From positions 1 through 27,891 of the IMG/VR virus record IMGVR_UViG_3300044699_000045: 27,891 nucleotides of DNA; one strand, written 5' to 3'. Numbering within the stretch: position 1 is the first letter of the stretch; each line of letters begins with the position of its first letter. This document shows positions 5,579 through 12,917 of the stretch, piece after piece. The notes under the pieces were generated by a model, which saw only the letters and a program-made list of their open reading frames with translations, was not told where the DNA came from and ran no database searches. A program made the position numbers and the translations under genes. Source of the DNA: a virus.

Positions 5579-8311
5579 ATGCAAGACGTAACAGATCATG
5601 CGTCAGTCGCAATCGCTTTCATCAAGCGATTGTTCCACGGTACGGAATTACCTGTTTACTTCTCCAGCCTGGCGAACGACCGCGACGACGCCTCGCAGCC
5701 GCGCGAGCAGCACGTGCACACGCGCATGCCCGAGGACGTCGAGCGGTTCGTGACCAAGTGGGACCGGCGCGGCCGGGGAATGTTCTTTTGCGTTGCAACA
5801 TTGGAGCAGCGCAAGCGCAACAAGGACAATGCGCGGGAAATCGCATTCTTGTGGGCGGATCTCGACTTTAAAGGGATCGACAGCACGCAGGACGTAACGG
5901 CGGCACTGGCGCGGCTGCGCTATCCACCGAGCCTGATCGTGAAATCCGGTCACGGGCTACACTTGTACTGGCTGCTGAAGGAGCCGGCCGACGCCGTGGC
6001 CGAGCGCGAGCGGCTCGAGGCGGTGCTGCGGCTGCTGGCCGACCACGTCGCCGGCGACCTGCAGGTCTGCGAGGTGGCGCGGCTGATGCGCCTGCCCGGC
6101 ACGCACAATACCAAGGGCGGCGAGTGGATCGAGGTTATCGCCATGGATACCGGCGGCGCCCGCCACACGCTGGAGGATCTAGAGGAATGGCTGGCCGAGG
6201 CCGCGCCAATCCTGCGGCGCAAGGCAGGTAGCGGGAGGGGGTTGGGTTTAGACCCTTCCGCCGACAGCCCCAATCCCAACCCCTTCCTGGCCGCGGCGCA
6301 GGCGCTCGGCTGGAAGCCGCCGGTGGACGTCGCAGCGCGGCTGTCGGCCATGTCCTACGGCGGAGCCGAGGACGCCGGGGTTCACGCCACGCAGCTGTCG
6401 GTATCGGCTTCGTTGCTCAATGCCGGCAACCCGATCGACGAGGTGGTGACCGTCCTGATGGATGCGACGGTGCGCGCCGCGGGCGATCTGGGGGCGCGCT
6501 GGAACTGGCGCAAGGAAGAAACGGCCATCCGGCGGATGTGTGCGACCTGGCTGGAAAAGCATCCGCAGCCGGCGAAGGGCGAGATCCCCCCTCGCCCGGG
6601 AGGGGGTTCACGCCCTTCCGAGGACGAGAACGATCGCGTCGTCGACCTTGGCGCGGCGCGTGCGGCGCGCAAGCCCAAGGGCCGCCCCAAGTCGACCGAC
6701 ACGCCCAGGCACGTCGTATTGGCTGAAAGCCTGCTCGATGTGCTGCTATCGCGTGGCGAAGTGCTGATGTTCACTAGCAAAGGTGCGTGGCGCTATACCG
6801 ATGGCCTGTGGCGGCTGGAGTTGGACCTGTATCCCTGGCTGAACAGCCAGATCGAGGGTGGCGCGCGCGCGCTTGGCTGGGACAGCAATATCAAGCTGAT
6901 CAACGAAACCCGCTCTTTCATCCTGCGCCATCCCGGCCTGTGGACCGAAATGCCCGATTTCGATGGGCATCGTTGCATCCCAACCAAGTCTGGGCTGGTC
7001 GATCCGCGCGATGGGCGACTAATTGGTCCCCTCCCCGACCAATTCGTCACTTGGCGGGTCGAAATCGACTACGACCCTGCCGCGCTGTGTCCGTTCTGGC
7101 TGCAGATGCTGAACGACGCACTGGCCGATCGCGCGCCGGACGTGCGGGCGCAGTATGTGGCGCTGGTGCAGGAGCTGCTCGGCGCCGGCCTGATCGATGC
7201 CCGGCCCAAGGCGCTGTCGCGCGCACTGGTGTTCTGGGGGCCGCCGGATAGCGGCAAGAGCGGGTTGCTCGACGTGCTGGGCGGACTGTTCGGCGACAAC
7301 CTGAACACCACGCCGTTGTCGGCCGTGACCGGCGAGCACGGCACGATGAACTTCTTGCAGCGCCGGCCGTGGGTGCTGCACGAGGCGTTCGAACAGTCGC
7401 GCTGGCACGTGTCGTCGGTGGTCAAGTCGCTGATCTCGGGCGACGAGATCTCGGTCAACGTCAAGCGCGGGCCGTTTCTTTCGACGCGGATGCGTTCTCC
7501 GGTGTTCTGGGGAACAAACCATGCTCCGCAGTTTCAGGAGGCGACACAGGCGATCGTGGAACGGTTGGCGATCGTGGAGTGCTGCCAGCAATTCGACAAG
7601 GACAATCCGATCGGGGTGGCGCTGGCGGCGCGCCGGCGTGGGTTTGAGAAACCGTCCGAGTTGGTGCTCGCGGTGGAAAAACCCGGTCTGCTGGCCTGGG
7701 CGATCGAGGGTCTGCGACGGTGCCTTGAGCGCGGGCACTTCATCTTGCCGGCCGAGGCACTGGAAGTCGCCCACGAGGTGCATCTCGACAGCAATATCGT
7801 GGCCGGCTTTGTCGAGGACTGCTTGGATTTCACGCCGCAGGGTATGGTGTCGGTGCCGGACTTCGTCGCTGCTTTTTCGTCATGGTGGCACGAACACAAA
7901 GGCGAGGACCGCGGCGCACCGTCGGGTAAGCGGGTCGGTCGGGCACTACGCGCACTCGGTGAACAGCGCATTGCACAGGGCTCTGATCTGCGCACCAATA
8001 CCAGACGCTATTATGCGGGGGTTAACCTCAACGCCGAAGGGCTTCGTTTCTGGCAGTACGCGGTGTCATCCGACACTTGGCTGTTTCAGGGAAAAAAGGC
8101 GAGTACAACTTCGGCTGATGGGTCTCCGAACGCGACGATCCCTTCCGACTGGAACGACAAGCCAGCGGTCATCAAGATGCGTCGAAAGCAGAATTTTGCT
8201 TCCCATCCTCGAAACGTCACGCCGCGTGACGAGTCTTCGAACGTCACCGCCATGTCACCCGATCGCGCACCGAGCCAACCCCCTGACCCAGCAGGAGAAA
8301 CTGAGTTCTAG
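5579..8311 (+). CDS. Primase-polymerase / SF3 helicase fusion
   Basis: 910 aa, ATG with GCGAGG upstream. The N-terminal archaeo-eukaryotic primase (Prim-Pol) is shown by WADLD (92-96, metal-binding D-x-D), SGHGLHLYW (123-131) and RLPGTHN (171-177). A low-complexity linker follows (about 215-235 and 335-380). The C-terminal superfamily 3 helicase has a D5-like lead-in, Walker A GPPDSGKS (554-561), a Walker B-like PWVLHEAF, a GDEISVNVKRG block, motif C PVFWGTNHAP (about 640) and an ERLAIVE arginine region. Family knowledge: such fusions prime and unwind phage or plasmid DNA. It would be the replication initiator. No separate DNA polymerase is seen in the window. The last 60 residues are divergent and Ser/Pro-rich. 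Confidence 0.9.
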   Translation: MQDVTDHASVAIAFIKRLFHGTELPVYFSSLANDRDDASQPREQHVHTRMPEDVERFVTKWDRRGRGMFFCVATLEQRKRNKDNAREIAFLWADLDFKGIDSTQDVTAALARLRYPPSLIVKSGHGLHLYWLLKEPADAVAERERLEAVLRLLADHVAGDLQVCEVARLMRLPGTHNTKGGEWIEVIAMDTGGARHTLEDLEEWLAEAAPILRRKAGSGRGLGLDPSADSPNPNPFLAAAQALGWKPPVDVAARLSAMSYGGAEDAGVHATQLSVSASLLNAGNPIDEVVTVLMDATVRAAGDLGARWNWRKEETAIRRMCATWLEKHPQPAKGEIPPRPGGGSRPSEDENDRVVDLGAARAARKPKGRPKSTDTPRHVVLAESLLDVLLSRGEVLMFTSKGAWRYTDGLWRLELDLYPWLNSQIEGGARALGWDSNIKLINETRSFILRHPGLWTEMPDFDGHRCIPTKSGLVDPRDGRLIGPLPDQFVTWRVEIDYDPAALCPFWLQMLNDALADRAPDVRAQYVALVQELLGAGLIDARPKALSRALVFWGPPDSGKSGLLDVLGGLFGDNLNTTPLSAVTGEHGTMNFLQRRPWVLHEAFEQSRWHVSSVVKSLISGDEISVNVKRGPFLSTRMRSPVFWGTNHAPQFQEATQAIVERLAIVECCQQFDKDNPIGVALAARRRGFEKPSELVLAVEKPGLLAWAIEGLRRCLERGHFILPAEALEVAHEVHLDSNIVAGFVEDCLDFTPQGMVSVPDFVAAFSSWWHEHKGEDRGAPSGKRVGRALRALGEQRIAQGSDLRTNTRRYYAGVNLNAEGLRFWQYAVSSDTWLFQGKKASTTSADGSPNATIPSDWNDKPAVIKMRRKQNFASHPRNVTPRDESSNVTAMSPDRAPSQPPDPAGETEF

Positions 8312-8351
8312 TGACGTAGTGACATTAAGTACTACAGTTACTACCAAATCC

Positions 8352-8404
8352 TTCTATTAATAGAACATGAGGAGAACTATAGAATGGGTGTTCTGAGAAC
8401 GTTC
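8352..8404 (+). promoter_or_regulatory. Two LexA-type SOS boxes in an AT-rich promoter region
   Basis: The gap 8312-8484 is much AT-richer than its surroundings. It holds GAAC-N7-GAAC at 8363-8377 and GTTC-N7-GTTC at 8390-8404, which is the published alphaproteobacterial LexA operator in both orientations. A -10-like TATAGA (8378-8383) lies between them, with TATTAA (8355-8360) 17 nt upstream as a weak -35. A perfect 14-bp palindrome TTCTATTAATAGAA (8352-8365) overlaps the first box. LexA bound here would cover the promoter, making the operon from 8485 damage-inducible (inference). An alternative use of the AT-rich palindromes next to the primase is as a replication origin. Confidence 0.6.
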
Positions 8405-8484
8405 TATTACCATTGGAATTATACATTAACCTGGAGGCCAAACGTCACGCGTCACACTTGTCACGCGCGTGGTCGGAATGCGCC

Positions 8485-9021
8485 ATGAAAAGCACTCTCG
8501 AAGAGGTGAAAAACTGGCGCGCCCAGGTCGCCGAAGCAGCCTACGCGTTCGAGCGGCGTTGGACGCGACTTACACTTAAGCGTGTGGAGAAGGAACTTGC
8601 CGCCAAGCTTATCCGACAGCAGGACCTATTCAACGAGGCGTGCGTCACCGGCACGGTCGCACAGATCCGGGAGCATGGCGCGGCCATGCTGCGCGGCTAC
8701 GCGGTAGTGACCCAGGCGCTCGAGCGGGCCGCGGTCGAGGACGACGCCTACCTGATCGGCCGCTGTCCTAAGACCGGCACCACGGTCGCGATCGGCGACC
8801 AGAAGGCCGCGATCGACCGCGTGCGCGAAATCCACGGCGAGCAGGTCGTGCTGCTCAGCCCGGACGAGGTCGCCACCCTGTTCGGATCGGTCGAGGCGCT
8901 GAAAACCATTGCCGCCATCAAGCGCCGGTTCCCCGGCGCCGAAGTCATCGATCGCCATCCCGGCGAGCCCGCTAAGGCCGACAGCGGCATCCTCGAGCCG
9001 GTCGAGGAGGTCGAACAATGA
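8485..9021 (+). CDS. Hypothetical 178-aa protein behind the LexA-type boxes
   Basis: Start at ATG 8485 (MKSTLEEVKNWRAQVAEAAY); the in-frame TTG at 8413 lies too close to the operator. The N-terminal half is a long helix rich in Lys/Arg/Glu (RLTLKRVEKELAAKLIRQQD). The C-terminal half has a compact alpha/beta look: YLIGRCPKTGTTVAIGD, REIHGEQVVLLSPDEVATLF, AIKRRFPGAEVIDRHPGE. It begins an overlapping run of four genes to 9980. If the boxes are functional it is the first damage-induced gene. Family not recognised. Confidence 0.6.
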   Translation: MKSTLEEVKNWRAQVAEAAYAFERRWTRLTLKRVEKELAAKLIRQQDLFNEACVTGTVAQIREHGAAMLRGYAVVTQALERAAVEDDAYLIGRCPKTGTTVAIGDQKAAIDRVREIHGEQVVLLSPDEVATLFGSVEALKTIAAIKRRFPGAEVIDRHPGEPAKADSGILEPVEEVEQ

Positions 9022-9488
9022 AACCCGTATTGCTGCTGGCGATGATACCCCTGGCGCTAATGGGCACGCTCACGCCCGAACCACGCTCCCCATGGACGGG
9101 CATCAAATACCCCGCGATTTCCACAATTGCTGCCCGCGCGGACGAAGTGAACACCTTCGAGGAACGTTGGTGGCCGGGCGATGGCTCATTCGCGCCGAAC
9201 CCCCTCACATTCGAGCAGCGGTGGGAGCCGGTTGAGCAGGCGTGGGGCAGGCGGGTCAAGACCATCACGATCACCAAACCGCCCCCTGAGCCTTCCCAGG
9301 AGGCCGTGGCGGCTATCAATACTGCAGTACCGTTGCCGCAGGCGCGGCCGGGTCATGGAGAAAACTCTACCGAAAATCGGAATTTTCTTCCTAAGGCCAA
9401 ACCACGGCCGACCCGGGTCGCCGACATCTGCGCCAAACACGGCATGCGCAAGGTCGAAACCGGGAGGACATGGCGGTGCAGGAAATGA
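9018..9488 (+). CDS. Exported or membrane-anchored hypothetical protein
   Basis: 156 aa, ATGA overlap with the gene upstream. The N-terminus MKPVLLLAMIPLALMGTL is a signal peptide or N-anchor. A Pro/Trp-rich region follows with two similar segments, TFEERWWPGDGSFAPN and TFEQRWEPVEQAWG, a short internal repeat. The C-terminal end, VADICAKHGMRKVETG then RTWRCRK, holds a Cys/His pair and a basic tail. Probably periplasmic or envelope-associated. No enzyme motif seen. Confidence 0.6.
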   Translation: MKPVLLLAMIPLALMGTLTPEPRSPWTGIKYPAISTIAARADEVNTFEERWWPGDGSFAPNPLTFEQRWEPVEQAWGRRVKTITITKPPPEPSQEAVAAINTAVPLPQARPGHGENSTENRNFLPKAKPRPTRVADICAKHGMRKVETGRTWRCRK

Positions 9489-9655
9489 GCAGGCAGCGCA
9501 ATAACCGCGGCGTCATGCTGCGCTTGCCGATCGATGTCGTGGCGCAGCTTCAAACAATCGCCGACCGGGAGGACCGCTCCCTGTCGGGCCAGATATTGCA
9601 CATCGTGAAACGCTACTTCAAGGAACAGGAAAATGCAGGAAACGACGCAGGCTAA
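9485..9655 (+). CDS. Arc-like ribbon-helix-helix DNA-binding protein
   Basis: 56 aa from ATG 9485, which overlaps the upstream TGA; an in-frame ATG at 9470 has its GGGAGG only 2 nt away and is less likely. VMLRLPIDVVAQLQTIADRE supplies the ribbon strand and first helix, and SLSGQILHIVKRYFKEQ the second, as in Arc and MetJ-type repressors. Family knowledge: these bind operators as dimers of dimers. It could autoregulate this operon or the convergent leftward genes. Confidence 0.65.
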   Translation: MSRQRNNRGVMLRLPIDVVAQLQTIADREDRSLSGQILHIVKRYFKEQENAGNDAG

Positions 9656-9980
9656 CGGCGGACTGACCGACGATCGCCTCGAGCGGGTGCGTGAAGGTAT
9701 TAGGATACAGCAGGAGTTGGAGCACGATCGCGAAATGCTGAAACGGCGCCTGGACGACACGCTGCAGCGCTGTGCTTCCCTGCAGGCGGAACTTGGCGCT
9801 ATGCAGGTCGCTCACGCCCGTGCCATGGGCGAAATCGAAAGTTACCGCCGCGAGCGCGATGAAGCCGTGGGAGGGCACGCGGAGGCGTTAGCCATACTCG
9901 CGGCGGCGGCGACGATCCTTACCCAGCAGGTCGACAAAAGCAAGGCGGCAGCCGGGGAGGCCGCCGCCGAGAAAGGCTAA
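9633..9980 (+). CDS. Coiled-coil hypothetical protein
   Basis: 115 aa with AGGAA just before ATG 9633, overlapping the RHH gene. RLERVREGIRIQQELEHDRE and LKRRLDDTLQRCASLQAELG form one long coiled coil, followed by an Ala-rich C-terminus (AEALAILAAAATILTQQVDK). Its TAA (9978-9980) shares two bases with the TAG of the convergent leftward peptide gene. Function unknown. Confidence 0.6.
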   Translation: MQETTQANGGLTDDRLERVREGIRIQQELEHDREMLKRRLDDTLQRCASLQAELGAMQVAHARAMGEIESYRRERDEAVGGHAEALAILAAAATILTQQVDKSKAAAGEAAAEKG

Positions 9981-10096
9981 CTGCAGGTCGTCGTGCAGGT
10001 GTTGGTGATCGGGTTGCAGCGCGTGACACAAGTCGTGCCTGCGATTGCTGCGCTAGCGATGGTTAGGATTGCAAGAGCAAGAAAAAGCCGGTTCAT
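9977..10096 (-). CDS. Tiny exported Cys-rich peptide
   Basis: 39 aa, ATG at 10096-10094 with a strong GGGAGG 5 nt upstream. A clear signal peptide, MNRLFLALAILTIASAAIA, ends in an A-x-A site. The mature remainder, about 20 aa, is GTTCVTRCNPITNTCTTTCS, with four cysteines spaced C-x3-C-x6-C-x3-C and almost no charge. Two disulfides in the periplasm are plausible. It is the most distal gene of the leftward operon ending at 9977. No function can be assigned. Confidence 0.65.
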   Translation of the reverse strand: MNRLFLALAILTIASAAIAGTTCVTRCNPITNTCTTTCS

Positions 10097-10159
10097 GGTG
10101 TCCTCCCGTTCGGCATGATCGCCGTTCATACTGCCCGCATGGGGCAGCATGGGCTGCGA

Positions 10160-10447
10160 TCAGGCCGCCACCTTCCCGGTGCGTGCCACGACACGTAACG
10201 TGCGCACCGGGGTGACGTTTGTGTGCGCTTGTATCCACTGGCGCGACAGGTGCTCGCGCACTGCCTTCATGTCTAAAGTTTCGCGTTCGCTTTCGCTGAT
10301 GTTTAGCTTGTAGGCCAACCCTTCGTAAGCGCCGGGTGCAAGATCGTCGAGCGCTTGCTTCAGCACCTTGTAGCGGGCTTCCATCTCCTTGATCTGGTCG
10401 TTCAGGGTGCCCAGTGCGTCGATGGTGGTTTGCAAGTTCGAGGTCAT
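10160..10447 (-). CDS. Hypothetical 95-aa protein with coiled-coil N-terminus
   Basis: ATG 10447-10445 with GGAG 10 nt upstream. MTSNLQTTIDALGTLNDQIK and EMEARYKVLKQALDD form a coiled coil. The rest, GAYEGLAYKLNISESERETL then VREHLSRQWIQAHTNVTPV, looks like a small strand-helix domain. The sequence style is familiar from early leftward operons of Rhizobiales phages, but there is no known role. Between it and the Cys-rich peptide (10097-10159) only a weak hairpin CTGCCC-N5-GGGCAG (10131-10147) is seen. Confidence 0.65.
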   Translation of the reverse strand: MTSNLQTTIDALGTLNDQIKEMEARYKVLKQALDDLAPGAYEGLAYKLNISESERETLDMKAVREHLSRQWIQAHTNVTPVRTLRVVARTGKVAA

Positions 10448-10477
10448 GGTCGTGTGCTCCGTTGGTGTGTGGGTAGG

Positions 10478-10654
10478 TCAGATGACAATCAGCCGGTCGC
10501 CAAGGCCGGGGAACTTCTTACGCAGGGCTTCCTCGATCTGCTTGGGCGTGATCTTCGGCTTGGGTTCATTGCACTTGATGCAGCACGGCGTGCCGTCGGC
10601 GAGCTTGCCGCCCCAAGTGTGATCGCAGTTGCTGGTGTTGGTCTGCTTGGTCAT
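10478..10654 (-). CDS. Small Cys/His protein (putative zinc binder)
   Basis: 58 aa. The start chosen is ATG 10654-10652 with GGAG 7 nt upstream; the longer in-frame start near 10708 falls in the promoter. It reads MTKQTNTSNCDHTWGGKLAD, then GTPCCIKCNEPKPKITPKQI. The C-x-H...CC-x2-C arrangement suggests one zinc site, followed by a basic helix (EEALRKKFPGLGDRLIVI). First gene behind the leftward promoter at 10680-10708. Confidence 0.65.
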   Translation of the reverse strand: MTKQTNTSNCDHTWGGKLADGTPCCIKCNEPKPKITPKQIEEALRKKFPGLGDRLIVI

Positions 10655-10679
10655 TTGCTTGCTCCGTTGTTGATGACGC

Positions 10680-10745
10680 ACCTTACAGCGGCCAAAATGG
10701 CCGGTCAAGGACTATTTTGACAAATTGGCCGATTTATTTTACAAG
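10680..10745. promoter_or_regulatory. Second divergent promoter pair with TGGCCG operators
   Basis: Leftward: -35 TTGACC (10708-10703), 17-nt spacer, -10 TAAGGT (10685-10680), leader about 18 nt. Rightward: -35 TTGACA (10717-10722), 17-nt spacer, -10 TACAAG (10740-10745), with ATG at 10751, again giving a leaderless transcript. The inverted repeat CGGCCA-AAA-TGGCCG (10689-10703) lies in the leftward spacer and touches its -35, and a third TGGCCG (10726-10731) sits in the rightward spacer. One repressor could shut both arms. Same design as at 484-536. Confidence 0.6.
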
Positions 10746-10750
10746 GGCAA

Positions 10751-11032
10751 ATGACTGATACACAGCTAGATCAGAACGAAAGCTGGCAATGGGACCGCTC
10801 GATGTCTCCCGCCACATATAACCGCATCGTCAGGTCGTTCGGAATGAACCGCGCTGCCGCCGCACGCTACTTTGGCGTCTCAACCCGCACCGAACGCCGC
10901 TTCGCTAACGGTGAGGCCGACATCCCGCCCGCAATCGTCCTCCTGCTGCGCGCCCTTATCCATTACGGCGGACGCCCAGTCATTCCCCTCGCGCCGCGCT
11001 ACGCTCGCGAAGCGCCTACAGCGCAACCCTGA
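10751..11032 (+). CDS. Helix-turn-helix regulator, leaderless
   Basis: 93 aa. The N-terminus is MTDTQLDQNESWQWDRSMSP. The core, YNRIVRSFGMNRAAAARYFG then VSTRTERRFANGEADIPPAI, fits an XRE-like helix-turn-helix (AAARYFGVSTRTERRFANGE), then VLLLRALIHYGGRP. The start has no Shine-Dalgarno and lies 5 nt after the -10. It probably binds the TGGCCG sites in its own promoter and so controls the leftward operon as well. It precedes the packaging genes. Confidence 0.7.
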   Translation: MTDTQLDQNESWQWDRSMSPATYNRIVRSFGMNRAAAARYFGVSTRTERRFANGEADIPPAIVLLLRALIHYGGRPVIPLAPRYAREAPTAQP

Positions 11033-11073
11033 CTTGACGTAACGCCCGAAATCGGTGCAGGAATATGCAGGTT

Positions 11074-11104
11074 GGGGGGCCAGGGTGCCCCCCTCTGTCT
11101 TTTG
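11074..11104 (+). terminator. Candidate intrinsic terminator before the packaging genes
   Basis: GGGGGGC (11074-11080), 6-nt loop, GCCCCCC (11087-11093), then a T-rich TCTGTCTTTT (11094-11103). The stem is strong but the T-tract is interrupted, so termination may be partial. The 11033-11115 gap otherwise holds nothing clear; a TTGACG at 11034 lacks a well-placed -10. Confidence 0.5.
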
Positions 11105-11115
11105 CGCGAGGGCTC

Positions 11116-11301
11116 ATGGCATCCATGAAAATCGTCTCGCTGCTCGACAGCGAAATCAAAACCGCACGCCAGGTCATGATCCGCGACTTCGAAACGTCGC
11201 TTCAAGAGGTGCGTAGCAATATCAATGAGTTACAACGTGCAGCTCACAAGCTGCGCGTCGATGTCGATGCGTTGATGGAAAACAGGGGTATCAACGGTTA
11301 A
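11116..11301 (+). CDS. Small coiled-coil protein before terminase
   Basis: 61 aa from ATG 11116, with GAGGG a few nt upstream; ATG 11125 is also possible. MASMKIVSLLDSEIKTARQV, then VRSNINELQRAAHKLRVDVD: one amphipathic helix pair. Its TAA directly abuts the GTG of the next gene. It could be a terminase or packaging accessory, by position only. Confidence 0.55.
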   Translation: MASMKIVSLLDSEIKTARQVMIRDFETSLQEVRSNINELQRAAHKLRVDVDALMENRGING

Positions 11302-11547
11302 GTGACGAAAGCACCGGCAAATTTACGGTCTTTGGCGCGTTCTCACACAGAAGCTGCGGTGCATCGCATCGCCGGCCTCGCAGAAGCTGCGACCAGCGAG
11401 AGCGTGCGCCTCGACGCGAATAAAGCGCTGCTCGATCGCGGTTGGGGCCGACCCAAGGAAACAACCGAAGTGACTGGCCCCGAGGGCGGTCCGCTCGAAT
11501 TCATCGTCAGGCAAATCATGGAGGGGTCGAAGCCGCCTAGAAAATAA
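11302..11547 (+). CDS. Putative terminase small subunit
   Basis: 81 aa with a GTG start immediately after the previous stop. LRSLARSHTEAAVHRIAGLA, then SVRLDANKALLDRGWGRPKE matches the repeat-helix plus ALLDRGWG..P signature seen in short small-terminase-like proteins that lie before large terminases in Rhizobiales phages. It overlaps the large subunit start by TAATG. It would select the packaging site. The call rests mainly on position and the ALLDRGWGRP block. Confidence 0.6.
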   Translation: MTKAPANLRSLARSHTEAAVHRIAGLAEAATSESVRLDANKALLDRGWGRPKETTEVTGPEGGPLEFIVRQIMEGSKPPRK

Positions 11548-12917
11548 TGGAAATATACCTGCCGCATAATGAGTGGACGCCGCGCGTGCATCAAATGCCG
11601 CTGTGGAATTATCTGCGCGGCGGCGGCAAGCGCGCAATGGCGGTGTGGCACAGACGAGCCGGCAAAGACGAGATATGCCTGCACCATACGGCAATCAGCG
11701 CCGTCGAGCGCGTCGGCAATTACGCGCATTGCCTGCCCGAGTTCGCCCAGGGCCGCAAGGCGATCTGGACCGCGGTTAATCCACACACCGGCGTGCGGCG
11801 CATTGACGAAGCCTTTCCGTTATCCATGCGATTAAATGTCGACGACCATGCGATGTTTATTCGATTTAAAACCGGCTCGACGTTTCAGGTGATCGGCAGT
11901 GATACTTACAACACGTCGTTGGTCGGCTCGAGCTACGCAGGAATAACGTTCAGCGAATTCGCATTATCCAATCCGAGTGTGTGGGCATACGCGCGGCCGA
12001 TGCTCGAGGAAAATGATGGCTGGGCAATATTTATTACCACACCGCGCGGTCGTAATCATGCGTTTGAAATGTTCAATTACGCGGCCAAAACAAAATCATG
12101 GTTCTGCGAACTATTAACCGCCAAAGATACCGATATGCTGTCCGACGAGACGCTCGCCGAGACGCTCGCAGAAATGCAATCGCTATACGGCGCCGATCAG
12201 GGTACGGCGAGCTACCGCCAAGAGTTGTTCTGCGACTGGACGGCGTCGGTGCTCGGCTCATTCTACGGCGGCCTGATGAAGGACGTGCGCGACGAAGGCC
12301 GCGTGCTCGAGATAGAGCCACCGTCCGGTACCCCCGTGAGCCGGGCGTGGGATCTGGGGGTCGGCCATAGCACCAGCATATGGTTCTTTGCCGTGGTCGG
12401 CCCGCAGGTTCACGTCTATGACCACTATGTGGCGTCAGGTGTCGGGTTCGAGCACTACCGCGATTACATCGAGCGCATCTACCAGGAGCGCGGTTGGACG
12501 CACGGCACCGACTGGGTGCCGCACGATGCCGCGGTGAAGGAGCTCGGCACCGGGCGTACCCGGGTCGAAACCATGAAGCAGCTCGGGCTGAACCCGCAGA
12601 TGGCGCCGCATGCATCGCTCGATGACGGCATCAACGCGGTGCGCCGGACGTTGCCGCTGTGCGTGTTTCACCCGCGCTGCGATGAGGGCGACCTGCCCGG
12701 CATTGGCGGGCTCGAGCAGTATCGGCGCGAGTGGGACGATGAAAAAAAGACGTTCAAGCGTTCGGCGGTCGAGGACTGGACGACGGATATCGCCGATAGT
12801 TTCCGTTACCTGAGCCTGTCCTGGCGTAAGGCACCGTTGCGCGCGGCGCCGACGCCGAAGGTGCAGGGCTGGGTGATCCCGCCGCCGGCGGACGATCGCA
12901 GGGGCATCCGGCTATGA
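11547..12917 (+). CDS. Terminase large subunit (packaging ATPase and nuclease)
   Basis: 456 aa. The ATPase has a deviant Walker A WHRRAGKDE (34-42), Walker B-like GITFSEFAL (132-140, Glu137 position) and coupling motif FITTPRGRN (162-170). The RNase H-like nuclease has AWDLG (Asp269), VPHDAA (Asp327) and DWTTDIADS (Asp414 and Asp417). Length and domain order are complete. Family knowledge: it pumps DNA into the prohead at the portal and cuts the concatemer. Overlaps at both ends (TAATG before, ATGA after) place it in a single late operon with the portal. Confidence 0.93.
   Translation: MEIYLPHNEWTPRVHQMPLWNYLRGGGKRAMAVWHRRAGKDEICLHHTAISAVERVGNYAHCLPEFAQGRKAIWTAVNPHTGVRRIDEAFPLSMRLNVDDHAMFIRFKTGSTFQVIGSDTYNTSLVGSSYAGITFSEFALSNPSVWAYARPMLEENDGWAIFITTPRGRNHAFEMFNYAAKTKSWFCELLTAKDTDMLSDETLAETLAEMQSLYGADQGTASYRQELFCDWTASVLGSFYGGLMKDVRDEGRVLEIEPPSGTPVSRAWDLGVGHSTSIWFFAVVGPQVHVYDHYVASGVGFEHYRDYIERIYQERGWTHGTDWVPHDAAVKELGTGRTRVETMKQLGLNPQMAPHASLDDGINAVRRTLPLCVFHPRCDEGDLPGIGGLEQYRREWDDEKKTFKRSAVEDWTTDIADSFRYLSLSWRKAPLRAAPTPKVQGWVIPPPADDRRGIRL

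Noticed and set aside
7019-7783. 254-codon minus-strand frame
   Set aside because: Antisense to the SF3 helicase domain, whose motifs are unmistakable; composition typical of a shadow frame.
8413-8484. TTG start at 8413 for the 8485 gene
   Set aside because: The extension lies against the second LexA-type box, has no ribosome site, and its 24 residues (LYINLEAKRHASHLS...) look non-coding.
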